A stretch of 48,579 nucleotides of DNA from Planctomycetota bacterium (GCA_019456225.1 VRUI01000033.1:1-48579); one strand, 5' to 3'. Counted from the stretch's first letter, positions 15,633 to 24,716 are shown. Notes: generated by a model from the letters alone, not told the origin. Numbers and translations are program-made.

Positions 15633-17090
15633 ATGATTGAAAACATAAATAAAGACGTCTTTTCCTTGAAGTCGCAGTTTTCCGTTGCTGCCATACACGA
15701 GATTTCCTTGCGAATCCTGGCTGAAATCGGAATCCCAATCCCCTCGAAAAAAGCTCTGGATATCCTGCGCGCCGTCGGCTGCAAGGTCGACGGAAACCCG
15801 CCAAGGGCCTTTATCACCGAAGACGTGATTGCGGGATCCTTGAAGAAGGCCGTCCCGCAATACGGACTATTTGACCGCTCGGGGGAAAAAGAGATTGTTC
15901 TCGGCGGAGATAACGTGGCGTTCATGAGCGGTGCGGCCGCGATACGGGTAAGAGATTTTGACGGAACGTATCGCCAATCGACGTTGAAAGATCTCGCCGA
16001 CATGACCCGGCTGCAGGACTCTCTACCCAATCTCGACGTGATGCACGGGTTGGTCGAGGCCTCCGACGTCGATCCGTCGACCTTCCGTGTGGTCATGGCC
16101 GCGGAGATGCTCAAGAACACCACCAAACCCTGTGCCTTCGTGGTGGAGAAGGCCCAAGACGTGGACGACATCTACAAGATGGCTGTGGCCATTCGAGGCT
16201 CGGAAGAGTCCCTCAGGGAGAAACCCCTCTTCACGATCCACGACATTTCCGCTGAAGCCTCGCTGGGAATCGTCAAGGAAGGCTGTGAAGCGATGATGAA
16301 ATGCGCCGAACGGGGAATCCCCACCGGCCTTGCCGCGTATCCCGTGATGGGGATGACCGGGCCCGTTGCCTTGGAAGGCGCGCTGGCCTTGGCGAATGCC
16401 AACGTGCTGGCCGCTCTGGTGATCGTGCAGCAGATCAATCCCGGCAATCCCTTCCTGTACATGATCATGGCAGGTTCCACCGACATGCGCAACGCGGAAA
16501 TCGTTTCCTCCGCTCCGGAAATCTGGCAGTACTACATCGCCGGACAAAAGATGGCCGAATACTACAGTCTGCCCAGCCAGTGCATTATCTCCGCCGACGG
16601 AAAGCTTTCGGACGCTCAGTTGATGCTGGAGAAGCTTCCGGGCATGTTGATATCGGTGCTCAGCGGCATCAATCTCATCCACGGGTCGATCTGCCAAATG
16701 GACAGCATGAACGGCGCCAGCTACGAGCAGATCCTGATCGATGATGAGATGATTTCCATGGTCAAGCAGGCGGCAACCGATCCCGGCTTTTTCCGAGGCG
16801 ATTTCGATCAAGATGCCATCTTCGACGACATCAAGCAATCTCTCGATGCCTCGATGTTATTCATGGCCAGCGACGTCACGCTCGCGCAGTTCAAGACACG
16901 ATTGTGGAAAAGCAGTCTTATCGCCAAGCAGAACTTTGACCGATGGCACGCCGGCGGCATGGAGAGCATGGCCGATCGTGCTCTGCAAAGGGCCAAGGAA
17001 ATCCTCGATCGTTATGAAGTCGATCCGCTCGATCCAACCGCGCTGCGAACAATCGACAAGATTGTCGCAGAGACAAGCTCATCAAGATAG
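15633..17090 (+). CDS. MttB-family (trimethylamine methyltransferase-like) corrinoid methyltransferase, non-pyrrolysine
   Basis: A 485-aa TIM-barrel protein of the MttB superfamily (COG5598). Archaeal MttB needs pyrrolysine from an in-frame TAG. This ORF has none, as in MtgB-type enzymes that demethylate glycine betaine and other quaternary amines through a corrinoid protein. Family signatures include GIPTGLAAYPVMGMTGPVAL, a glycine/alanine-rich barrel strand region, and INLIHGSICQMDSMNGASYEQILIDDE. No corrinoid protein or reductive activator is nearby. It sits behind a rhamnose-type mutarotase and transporter, so the substrate is unclear. GC content is visibly higher than in the neighbours. 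The last codons overlap, in another frame, a transposase fragment starting at 17072. Confidence 0.85.
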   Translation: MIENINKDVFSLKSQFSVAAIHEISLRILAEIGIPIPSKKALDILRAVGCKVDGNPPRAFITEDVIAGSLKKAVPQYGLFDRSGEKEIVLGGDNVAFMSGAAAIRVRDFDGTYRQSTLKDLADMTRLQDSLPNLDVMHGLVEASDVDPSTFRVVMAAEMLKNTTKPCAFVVEKAQDVDDIYKMAVAIRGSEESLREKPLFTIHDISAEASLGIVKEGCEAMMKCAERGIPTGLAAYPVMGMTGPVALEGALALANANVLAALVIVQQINPGNPFLYMIMAGSTDMRNAEIVSSAPEIWQYYIAGQKMAEYYSLPSQCIISADGKLSDAQLMLEKLPGMLISVLSGINLIHGSICQMDSMNGASYEQILIDDEMISMVKQAATDPGFFRGDFDQDAIFDDIKQSLDASMLFMASDVTLAQFKTRLWKSSLIAKQNFDRWHAGGMESMADRALQRAKEILDRYEVDPLDPTALRTIDKIVAETSSSR

Positions 17091-17149
17091 GAGCCAAAGT
17101 GGTCAGGCATTCGCGTTACATGATATTTCAAATGGCAGAAGTGGCTTAG
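17072..17149 (+). pseudogene. IS1380-family transposase, C-terminal remnant overlapping the mttB-like stop
   Basis: Read in the frame starting at 17072 the DNA gives DKLIKIGAKVVRHSRYMIF then QMAEVA and TAG. The VVRHSRYMIFQMAEVA string is a hallmark of IS1380 transposase C-termini. It begins inside the last six codons of the methyltransferase gene. DNA at 17122-17143 matches 13837-13858 at 19 of 22 positions. Confidence 0.7.
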
Positions 17150-17235
17150 TTTAAGAAGCTTATTTGGGTGCGGGAAAAGGCCTATAACATAAAACTAACG
17201 GATAAGCTGAAACCGTATTATGAAAAGGAGAAGTT

Positions 17236-19158
17236 ATGAAAAAGACAGATCAAAATGACCAGCCCTCGAATAATAATTTACATCAAAACAATATAAGTCG
17301 CAGGGAATTTCTTGCTGCGGGCGTTGCTGCTCCGCTTATGCTGCCGGCGCTAATGCAAACCTTCGTAAACGCTCAACCGAATAAACAATCCATGGGAATA
17401 TCATCCAGCGTTCCCCTAAAAGGCAAGGTAACACTGTTGCCCTTTGATTACAGGAATGTTAAGCTCAATCCGAGTCGATGGCAGCAGCAGTACCAATCAG
17501 CACGCGATTTTTATTATAGCGTCTCGGATGATGATATTCTGTGCGGCTTTAGAAGAGCTGCCGGACTTGATGCCCCCGGCAAACCCCTGGGAGGCTGGGC
17601 TTCAGGCAATTCTTCGGTGGTTTTTGGACAGTGGCTCCAGGCAATGGCAAGGACTTCACAGGCTAATAATGACACTGACCTGAGAAAAAAAGCTATAAAG
17701 CTCGTTGACGAATGGGCAAAAACCTTACCGGCCAATGGCGATCCACGCATGCGTCACTACCATTGGGAAAAAATGCTCGGCGGCCTGTCAGACATGAAAC
17801 AATATGCAGGATACGAAAAGGTGGTCCCTCTTATGGATAAGATCACTCAATGGGCCATTGAAAACCTCGACCGAACACGTACCCCCGCCGCGAACAAACC
17901 ATGGAAGCTTCACTCCGGAGTCCCACTCGAATGGTACACACTCAGCGAAAATCTCTATCGTGCATACCTTGTCACCGGTGACAAAAAATACAAAGATTTC
18001 GGTGATGTCTGGCGATACGATTCCTATTGGAACAAGTTCGCCGACACTTCCGATCCCAAAGATGCTCATGGCGTTCACGCATACAGCCATTGCAATTCCT
18101 TCAGCGGTGCAGCTATGGCATACCTTATCGAAGGCGACGCAAAACTTCTCAGGTCTATGACGAATTTCTACGACTTCCTGCAGAATTCACAATGCTATGC
18201 CACAGGCGGTTACGGCCCAGCTGAAAGATACGTTATTAACGACGGCGCTCTCGGTGAATCCCTTGAAAGCAGGCTCGACAGCTTCGAAGCTCCCTGCTGT
18301 TCATGGGCAGCCTTCAAGCTCGCAAAATACCTCACTATGTTCACAGGTCAATCACGATACGGCGACTGGATGGAAAAACTACTGTATAACGCTATCGGTG
18401 CCGCATTGCCTATTGTAGAAAACGGAAAACATTTCTACTACGCCAGTTATCATCTCGGTGCTGGCCATAAGATTTACTCCAGGAGTAACTATACCTGCTG
18501 CTCCGGAACATATTTCCATGATATCGCCGAATACCAGAACCTTATCTATTTCAATGACGTTGATAATAATGCCCTCTGCGTAAATCTCTATCTGCCTTCG
18601 CAAGTCACCTGGACCCCTGCCGATGATTCCGCCAGGCCGGTAAAAATTACTCAGCAAACCGATTATCCCGAAGGCGAAACTATCAATTTCAAACTTGATA
18701 TGCCAGCCCCATTCGTTTTCTCTCTGAAATTCCGCGTACCCGCCTGGTCTAAAAATGTTTCATTTAAGATCAATGGCTCTGTAGCAAATGTCACTGTAAA
18801 ACCTGGCAACTGGGCAACAATAAAAAGACAATGGAGGTCAGGCGATCAGATCCAGATGACTATTCCTCTGACCTTTCGCAGAAGCCCCATCGATAAATGG
18901 CATCCCAACCGTATTGCTATCGTAAGAGGCCCCGTCGTTTACGCCCAGCAGATCGTCCACAAAAACCTTGTTAGCATCCCCCCCGACGACGATGCACTTA
19001 ACAAATGGATGGTTCCAACGGACAACCCTGCGGTCTTCCAGTACGCCGGACAGGAGCAGTCCTCACAACGAGATGACTTTATGCCGTTCTACAGGTTTGG
19101 AGAAATGGAAAGATATCGAATGTATTTCGATTCTTCTATGAGAAACATCCTCTGGTAA
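17236..19158 (+). CDS. Tat-exported GH127-type glycoside hydrolase (DUF1680, beta-L-arabinofuranosidase family)
   Basis: A 640-aa secreted enzyme. Residues 21-47 form a twin-arginine signal (SRREFLAAG, Arg22-Arg23, then a hydrophobic run ending in VNAQ). The rest is the (alpha/alpha)6 barrel and beta-domains of DUF1680. Cysteine motifs FEAPCCSWAAFKLAKYLT and NYTCCSGTYFHDIAEYQNL fit the GH127 zinc/cysteine active site, in which a cysteine acts as nucleophile. The first motif is E-x-x-C rather than the E-x-C of the best-known enzyme, suggesting another subfamily. An AAGGAG lies 7 nt before ATG 17236. It follows the methyltransferase by 145 bp, a gap that contains a transposase fragment, so it may or may not be functionally linked. 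Confidence 0.88.
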   Translation: MKKTDQNDQPSNNNLHQNNISRREFLAAGVAAPLMLPALMQTFVNAQPNKQSMGISSSVPLKGKVTLLPFDYRNVKLNPSRWQQQYQSARDFYYSVSDDDILCGFRRAAGLDAPGKPLGGWASGNSSVVFGQWLQAMARTSQANNDTDLRKKAIKLVDEWAKTLPANGDPRMRHYHWEKMLGGLSDMKQYAGYEKVVPLMDKITQWAIENLDRTRTPAANKPWKLHSGVPLEWYTLSENLYRAYLVTGDKKYKDFGDVWRYDSYWNKFADTSDPKDAHGVHAYSHCNSFSGAAMAYLIEGDAKLLRSMTNFYDFLQNSQCYATGGYGPAERYVINDGALGESLESRLDSFEAPCCSWAAFKLAKYLTMFTGQSRYGDWMEKLLYNAIGAALPIVENGKHFYYASYHLGAGHKIYSRSNYTCCSGTYFHDIAEYQNLIYFNDVDNNALCVNLYLPSQVTWTPADDSARPVKITQQTDYPEGETINFKLDMPAPFVFSLKFRVPAWSKNVSFKINGSVANVTVKPGNWATIKRQWRSGDQIQMTIPLTFRRSPIDKWHPNRIAIVRGPVVYAQQIVHKNLVSIPPDDDALNKWMVPTDNPAVFQYAGQEQSSQRDDFMPFYRFGEMERYRMYFDSSMRNILW

Positions 19159-19184
19159 GCTTAACGAACATTTGATATGCAAGT

Positions 19185-19330
19185 TTAACGATCTTTTGAT
19201 TTTTCGTATTCCGCAAGATCAAAAAGCAGGATGCCTCTGCCGATGCCTGCCCAGTCACCCAATTTTGCATATTTGAAATGCCATATATCTTCCATCATCA
19301 CTGATAACCTTTGGGATTATGCTTATCACA
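19185..19330 (-). pseudogene. C-terminal remnant of a TolB/PD40-type propeller protein
   Basis: On the minus strand one frame reads VISDDGRYMAFQICKIG and a frame one base away continues GDWAGIGRGILLFDLAEYEK then SKDR and stop at 19185. The spliced reading looks like the last blade of a TolB-like (PD40) propeller, of the kind found in polysaccharide-degradation proteins. One extra T in a T run would explain the frameshift. Upstream sequence is lost. Confidence 0.5.
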
Positions 19331-19368
19331 TTCGACTCAGAGGTAGAAGTTGTAAGCAAAAAAACAGA

Positions 19369-19392
19369 ATAAGGTTATATGGGAAATCCCAG
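19369..19392. repeat. 24-bp direct repeat, right copy (probable IS end)
   Basis: ATAAGGTTATATGGGAAATC followed by CCAG, in the same orientation as 14142-14165. Together the copies bracket the 5.2-kb rhaM/rhaT/methyltransferase/GH127 block. Confidence 0.7.
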
Positions 19393-19847
19393 TCTATATG
19401 GCTTTGCGGTGCGGCAGGTTTTGGTTTAGTTTTTTCTTTTTTAGTTTTTTCGATCTTTCTTGGTTTTGGGGCTGCACTGGTGGGTTTACGTTAAGATGGA
19501 GCCAGTGTGTCTATTATAGTGGTTTTTTTGACATCCTTGGCTGTTTAAGATTTGGCTGTATTGCGGAGAGGGAAAAGCTCGGTCTCGGATTCTACCCAAT
19601 TCAACAAGTAATGGCTTTGCTAAATTGCCTATCCCCCCAGGGGTCGTTTCTTTCTCCGGGGTCGTAATATTGGCCTGGTGAAATGAAAAAAGTGGTCTTT
19701 GAGGGAAATTTATTAATTATATGTAACGTTTCGTCTTTTGTGCTCTCTTGATTTAAGAGAGGCTAAATGTTATAGTTGTTGTTTAAGCAGGGTTTCGTCA
19801 AAAGTCGATACCCTGCTGATATTATTGGCAATTAAGAGGGAAATTAG

Positions 19848-22800
19848 ATGGGTAAGTGTTTATCTGATAAAGATTTTGAAATGTTGCTTTCGCAGTCAGC
19901 TTCTAACGTAATGACAGTGAATCATCGCCAGCATCTTCGGATTTGTGACAGGTGTGCCGGGCGGCTTGCTGAACTTCGGATAGGATCTAAAGGCCTGCAA
20001 TGCTCAACTTCTTCATTTACTACTCGTGATAAGAGCAACATGTCAATTCAACATTCTCTGGAGCCTAATATTGAGATCGGTGATTTCCGCATCGAGAAAC
20101 GGCTTGGGACCGGTGGGATGGGGGTTGTTTATCAGGCGCATCAGATATCGCTGAAAAGGCAGGTTGCCCTTAAAGTACTTGGTGTCAGGCTGCTGGCAAA
20201 CGAATTGGCTGTTGAGCGTTTTCATCGGGAGGCGCGTGCGGCGGCAAAGCTGCAGAACCCGAATATTGTGTCAATCTATGAAGAGGGAGTTGAAGAGGGA
20301 GTATGCTACTACGCGATGGAACTGGTCGAGGGGAAAAGTCTAAGCGAACTGATAACCGAAAATAGAGAGAATAATTGCAAACAAGAAGATCTTTCCAGTA
20401 CAAAGACTAAATTAACTGAAATTTTCGAAACGAGATTCGGCAGCGAAACACAGTTCACAAAAAGTCATGGCAGAAGGGAACATTTTTTTAATATCGCCAG
20501 GATAATTGCAGAAGCTGCTGATGCTCTTGAGTATGCTCATCAGAACGGGGTAATTCACCGGGATATCAAACCTTCCAATTTAATACTGTCTAATAGTGGT
20601 CGATTGATGATCACGGATTTTGGGATCGCACGGGTTGTTGACGATAATGCTATGACGGTTACGGGGTCATTTCTCGGTACGCCTCTTTACATGAGCCCTG
20701 AGCAGATATCAGAAAGCAGTAATATAGATCATCGTACAGACATCTATTCGCTTGGGGCGACTTTGTATGAGATGTTGACGCTGCAGCCTTTGTTTAAGGG
20801 ACTAAAGACTCACGAGCAGGCAATTACACATATTCTCAACAAGATACCGGCAAAACCGCGGTCCATCGATGAGAAAATTCCGGTGGACCTTGAAACGATC
20901 TGCTGTAAGGCGATAGAGGGGGATATGGACCGGCGTTATCAGTCAGCGGGTGAGTTTGCCGAAGATCTGAGGCGATTTATTGACGGGCAGGTAATTAAGG
21001 CAAAGCCTGCGGGGCCGTTGGATAAGGTTTCCAAGTTTGTCAAGAGGCATCAGATCGCCTCGGCTTTAAGTTGCGGCATTATTATTGTCGCAGCCGTTGC
21101 CGCCAGTTTCGGGTGGAGTAATTTTCAGGACAATCGCGTACAGAAGATCATTCCTCATATTGCGCAATTGATAGAGCAGAAAAAGTTTTTCGACGCTTAT
21201 ATGCATGCCAGAAAGGTCGAACGTATTAAGCCCAATGCCCCGATGCTCGAAGAACTATGGCCGAAGATCACCCGAAAGCATTCTATTACCAGTGAGCCGT
21301 CAGGAGCGGATATTTATATTAGAGACTATTATAATGATGAGTCTGACTGGATCAAGATCGGGCAATCACCTATGGAAGATGTTCGAGTACCGTTCGGGAC
21401 TAACAGCTGGAAGTTGACAAAAGCCGGTTATGTTGACAGGCAGGTTGCATGGTCAAATGAAGTTATTACAGGCAGCGGATTTAAGATCACAAAGAAGGGA
21501 AGCCTGGCTTTTATCCTGCAAGAGGCCGGCAAGTATCCTGAGAATATGGTCTGGATTCCGCCTTCGAATCTTAGCCGAACGCTTTTCCATAATGATGTCG
21601 ATGTCAGTAATAGTCCTGGTTATCTTATCGACAAGTTTGAAGTGACAAACAAACAGTTTAAAGAGTTCGTCGATCATGGGGGATATGCAAATGTTAATTA
21701 CTGGCAAGAAGTTTTTGTTAAAGATAAAGTGTTTCTTGTGTGGAAAGAGGCCGTGCAGCAGTTTGTCGATTCAACGGGCAAGCAGGGGCCTTCGACGTGG
21801 GTAAACGGCAGCTATCGAAAAGGACAGGGAGATCACCCGGTATCCGGTGTCAGTTGGTACGAGGCGGCCGCTTATGCGAAGTTTCGCGGCAGGGAACTGC
21901 CAACAGCTTTTCATTGGTATTGGGCGGCTATGAACTGGGACAGGCAGTTTCGAATTATTCAACAAAGCAATTTCGGTGACTCTATTGCCCCTGTAGGAGC
22001 TAATAAGGGGATGGGGCGGTACGGTATTTATGACTGCGCCGGTAATGTGCGTGAATGGTGTCATAATGCCGTTGAAGATGAGAACGGACAGAGATGTCTT
22101 TTGGGGGGGGCATTTGGTGATCCAAGCTATATGTTTGGAGATACCAATTGTGCATCGCCGTGGAACCGTGATATTCGCAACGGGTTTCGATGCGTTCAGT
22201 ATCCCGGAGGTAAAGATAAGGTGGCAGGAGCGGCGTTTGCTTTTCTGCTTAGAAAGGGAAGGTGTTTGAGCGATTTTACACCTGAATCAATGGAGTCTGT
22301 ACAGAACTACATTGACACATTATACCAGTACGATAAAACTCCTTTGAATGCTTTAGAGGAATCTTTTGAAGAGCTTGACTATTGCCGGATTGAAAGAGTT
22401 TCTTATGACGCTGCTTATCCGGAGAGAATTACAGCTATATTATTGCTTCCAAAAAACGCTAAGCAGCCGTATCAAACGTGTGTCTGGTTTCCAGGGTCCA
22501 GTGCTGTTAGAACGGCATGGAAAGGAGATATAACAACAGAACAGATACTGATAGTTAAAAGCGGACGAGCAGTGTTGTTACCTTTTTATCAGGGAACCTA
22601 TAACCGCAGGATTGAAGATAACAAATTATATCAAATGACCATTGCTTCCAGGAATATAAATATTCAGAGAGCCCTGGATCTTCGAAGGTCGGTTGACTAT
22701 ATTGAGTGGCGTGAGGATCTTGATTCCAAAAAAATCGCTTATATCGGTTTTAGCTGGGGAGCCTCCATTGGTCCGCTTATGATGTCTGTTGAGGAGCGTT

Positions 22801-23123
22801 TTAAGACGGGCATATATCTTCTTGGTGGTTTATGCGGCTGTTATCGTCATCCGGCGTATGACGCAGCAAACTTCTCCAGATTCGTAAAAGCTCCGGTTTT
22901 AATGGTTAACGGGATAGACGACTCCATACAAACTTTTGAAAGCCAAAAATACATTTTTAACACGCTTGGTACTCCTGAAAAAGACAAAAAACATGTCCTG
23001 TTTCCCGGCGGGCATAGTATTTCGTGGGAGTTCAGGGATGAATACAACAAGGTGATACTTGATTGGCTTGATAGATATCTTGGAATTGCCGAACTGATTG
23101 GAGTTGAAGAGACTGACTTATAA
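19848..23123 (+). CDS. Ser/Thr protein kinase fused to FGE-like and alpha/beta-hydrolase domains
   Basis: A 1091-aa membrane protein. A short N-terminal zinc-finger-like segment has H29-x3-C33-x2-C36 (HLRICDRC), like zinc-binding anti-sigma domains. The Hanks-type kinase follows (about 80-370) with a GTGGMGVV loop, Lys109, HRDIKPSN with Asp239 and DFG with Asp257. One membrane helix lies at about 404-424. Next come a PEGA-like domain (about 482-560), a formylglycine-generating-enzyme-like domain (about 565-785: DKFEVTNKQFKEF, GVSWYEAAAYAKF, CAGNVREWCHN, NGFRC) and an alpha/beta hydrolase (about 830-1085) with Ser969 in GFSWGAS, GIDD and a late GGHS. An ECF sigma factor gene follows 127 bp later, so the kinase probably controls it. 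Kinase-FGE fusions are known in planctomycetes; the third, esterase-like module is less usual. Confidence 0.9.
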   Translation: MGKCLSDKDFEMLLSQSASNVMTVNHRQHLRICDRCAGRLAELRIGSKGLQCSTSSFTTRDKSNMSIQHSLEPNIEIGDFRIEKRLGTGGMGVVYQAHQISLKRQVALKVLGVRLLANELAVERFHREARAAAKLQNPNIVSIYEEGVEEGVCYYAMELVEGKSLSELITENRENNCKQEDLSSTKTKLTEIFETRFGSETQFTKSHGRREHFFNIARIIAEAADALEYAHQNGVIHRDIKPSNLILSNSGRLMITDFGIARVVDDNAMTVTGSFLGTPLYMSPEQISESSNIDHRTDIYSLGATLYEMLTLQPLFKGLKTHEQAITHILNKIPAKPRSIDEKIPVDLETICCKAIEGDMDRRYQSAGEFAEDLRRFIDGQVIKAKPAGPLDKVSKFVKRHQIASALSCGIIIVAAVAASFGWSNFQDNRVQKIIPHIAQLIEQKKFFDAYMHARKVERIKPNAPMLEELWPKITRKHSITSEPSGADIYIRDYYNDESDWIKIGQSPMEDVRVPFGTNSWKLTKAGYVDRQVAWSNEVITGSGFKITKKGSLAFILQEAGKYPENMVWIPPSNLSRTLFHNDVDVSNSPGYLIDKFEVTNKQFKEFVDHGGYANVNYWQEVFVKDKVFLVWKEAVQQFVDSTGKQGPSTWVNGSYRKGQGDHPVSGVSWYEAAAYAKFRGRELPTAFHWYWAAMNWDRQFRIIQQSNFGDSIAPVGANKGMGRYGIYDCAGNVREWCHNAVEDENGQRCLLGGAFGDPSYMFGDTNCASPWNRDIRNGFRCVQYPGGKDKVAGAAFAFLLRKGRCLSDFTPESMESVQNYIDTLYQYDKTPLNALEESFEELDYCRIERVSYDAAYPERITAILLLPKNAKQPYQTCVWFPGSSAVRTAWKGDITTEQILIVKSGRAVLLPFYQGTYNRRIEDNKLYQMTIASRNINIQRALDLRRSVDYIEWREDLDSKKIAYIGFSWGASIGPLMMSVEERFKTGIYLLGGLCGCYRHPAYDAANFSRFVKAPVLMVNGIDDSIQTFESQKYIFNTLGTPEKDKKHVLFPGGHSISWEFRDEYNKVILDWLDRYLGIAELIGVEETDL

Positions 23124-23250
23124 TGAGTAATGCGTCACTTGGAATCGCAAGAGTGCTTTTGAGTTGGCGTATTTTTTATCTCAGGTTTGTTTTATTCTTG
23201 AATGCGAAAAAGAGTCATGTTATTATCAAATGCTGTATTAATGATTCCTT

Positions 23251-24192
23251 ATGACAGAATCGCATAGAATGAATGACGAAAAAAACAGTGACAGAGATCT
23301 TTTAGAATCGATCCGAAATAAGGATGTCGATGCTTGGACTGTTCTTATTGACCAATATCAGGGCAGGTTGTTTAATTATGCCAGAGGTAAGGTTAAGCAA
23401 CTTAGCGATGCTGAAGATATGGTTCAGGAAACGTTCACTTCTTTATTGAATATTTTGCACAAAAAACCGGAAACTGAAATACAACGGCTTGATGCATACC
23501 TGTTTAATATTCTCAAGAATGCGATATGTTCGCAATACCGGAGTCGATGGGCAAGGTCTGTTTGCCTGATCGAGGACGTATTTTACAATAAGGATGAAGG
23601 TGAGGTTATAAATGTATCCGAACAAATTACTTCCGGTGACATTAGTGTAAGCCGATTTGCAAGCGGCAGCGAACAAAATGCAAAAAGGCATCAGCTTCTT
23701 ACCGAAGCATTGGTAGATATTATCGGTAAATATAAAAAGACGCTGAATTTTCGTGATATTAAGATGTGCGATCTGCTGTTCTATTCAAAAATATCGAGTA
23801 TTGAAACTGCAAATATTCTTAACCAGAATGAGTCATCGGTGAGAGTTTTCAAACATCGGTTTCTCAAACAGGTTACCCAGAGAATACCTCAGCAGTTCAG
23901 GCTTGCAGATAACAGTATGTTGAGCAGCAGTGATATTTTTTCGGAAATCTGGGAAACAACTCAGTTGACTTGTCCTAAATACAGCACTCTGGTGAATTTT
24001 ATGATGGAAAAGCTCGATCCTGAATGGTTCGAATACATTGATTTCCATCTGACTACGTTTGGGTGTCATTTCTGCAGGGCAAGCTTTAAGGACATCCGGC
24101 AAAAGTATAGCTCTGTCAAGCAAAAATCATTGCAGGAGTCGATCATGGCTTCTACGATTGGATTTTTTAAGAAGCCAGACAATGGCGATTAG
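23251..24192 (+). CDS. ECF-type RNA polymerase sigma factor with C-terminal zinc-finger-like extension
   Basis: A 313-aa sigma-70 family protein. Region 2 spans about residues 25-95 (FNYARGKVKQLSDAEDMVQETF) and region 4 about 180-215 (LFYSKISSIETANILNQNES, then a recognition-helix-like VRVFKHRFLK). Unlike minimal ECF factors of about 190 aa, it carries roughly 100 extra C-terminal residues with H266-x5-C272-x2-C275 (HLTTFGCHFC), which resembles the H/C motif at the start of the neighbouring kinase. Pairing with a Ser/Thr kinase gene matches the kinase-linked ECF groups described for planctomycetes. The start lacks a clear ribosome site; ATG 23269 is an alternative. Confidence 0.85.
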   Translation: MTESHRMNDEKNSDRDLLESIRNKDVDAWTVLIDQYQGRLFNYARGKVKQLSDAEDMVQETFTSLLNILHKKPETEIQRLDAYLFNILKNAICSQYRSRWARSVCLIEDVFYNKDEGEVINVSEQITSGDISVSRFASGSEQNAKRHQLLTEALVDIIGKYKKTLNFRDIKMCDLLFYSKISSIETANILNQNESSVRVFKHRFLKQVTQRIPQQFRLADNSMLSSSDIFSEIWETTQLTCPKYSTLVNFMMEKLDPEWFEYIDFHLTTFGCHFCRASFKDIRQKYSSVKQKSLQESIMASTIGFFKKPDNGD

Positions 24193-24366
24193 GAAACCGC
24201 CTTACGGCGGATACTATTACATACCGGATCCAGGATCAAGTCCGGGGTGACAACATTTTTAAGCCTGCACTAATTGAGCAACACGCCCTCGCGCTTCGAG
24301 CTTTTGTTGCCGCTAAACTCGCTCACTTTTCTGCTGCAACGACAGCCAAAGGGGTACAATTACCCC

Positions 24367-24395
24367 TCTCCCGGCAATTGTACCGGGAGACTTTT
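24367..24395 (+). terminator. Candidate intrinsic terminator
   Basis: Perfect 8-bp stem TCTCCCGG/CCGGGAGA with an 8-nt loop CAATTGTA and a CTTTT tail. It lies 175 bp after the sigma factor stop. Confidence 0.5.
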
Positions 24396-24476
24396 AATTT
24401 TCCCAAATACCCTAAAAAAGACACTTGCGACCATTCAGGCTAAAGGCTCTTAATTACATAAACTCCTTCACAGTCA

Positions 24477-24716
24477 TCCCATAAGTCCGTAAAGGCTGTT
24501 TCTGAACTGGCTGCGTGCGACGGTCAGAAGAGAGGGCCTGGCAAAAAAACACTGAAACAATTCTGACAAGAAGAAAACATCGATATACAAGGTGCAATAG
24601 AAAAATTAAAAGCGGCGGGAATCGAGGCCGGAGAAGATGACAATCTGCGGGTTCTTGCCGATAAAGGGCTCACAAACCCGGTTGCAATAGCCAAAATCGC
24701 CGGTTCGAACAAATAA
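24477..24716 (+). pseudogene. Small gene remnant with in-frame TGA
   Basis: The frame reads through VSELAACDGQKRGPGKKTLK QF-stop-QEENIDI and then GAIEKLKAAGIEAGEDDNLR into VLADKGLTNPVAIAKIAG and TAA. Protein-like composition on both sides of the TGA at 24564-24566 shows a once-coding sequence. The tail resembles the C-terminus of small membrane or cytochrome-associated proteins, in which a Cys codon would fit at the TGA, but I cannot place the family with confidence. No N-terminal part or ribosome site is visible. Confidence 0.5.

Larger units (their letters stand above)
19159..19847. other. Intergenic region with decayed sequences
   Basis: No intact gene. It contains a frameshifted minus-strand gene end (19185 to about 19330) and the right 24-bp direct repeat (19369-19392). 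From 19393 to 19847 I see only T-rich, non-coding sequence and the leader of the kinase gene, with GAGGG 8 nt before its ATG. Confidence 0.6.

Noticed and set aside
15633-17090. Pyrrolysine-containing MttB
   Set aside because: The ORF is open without an in-frame TAG, so it belongs to the non-pyrrolysine members.
24564-24566. Selenocysteine codon
   Set aside because: No hairpin of the bacterial SECIS type just after the TGA, and the gene lacks its 5' part; treated as a nonsense mutation.
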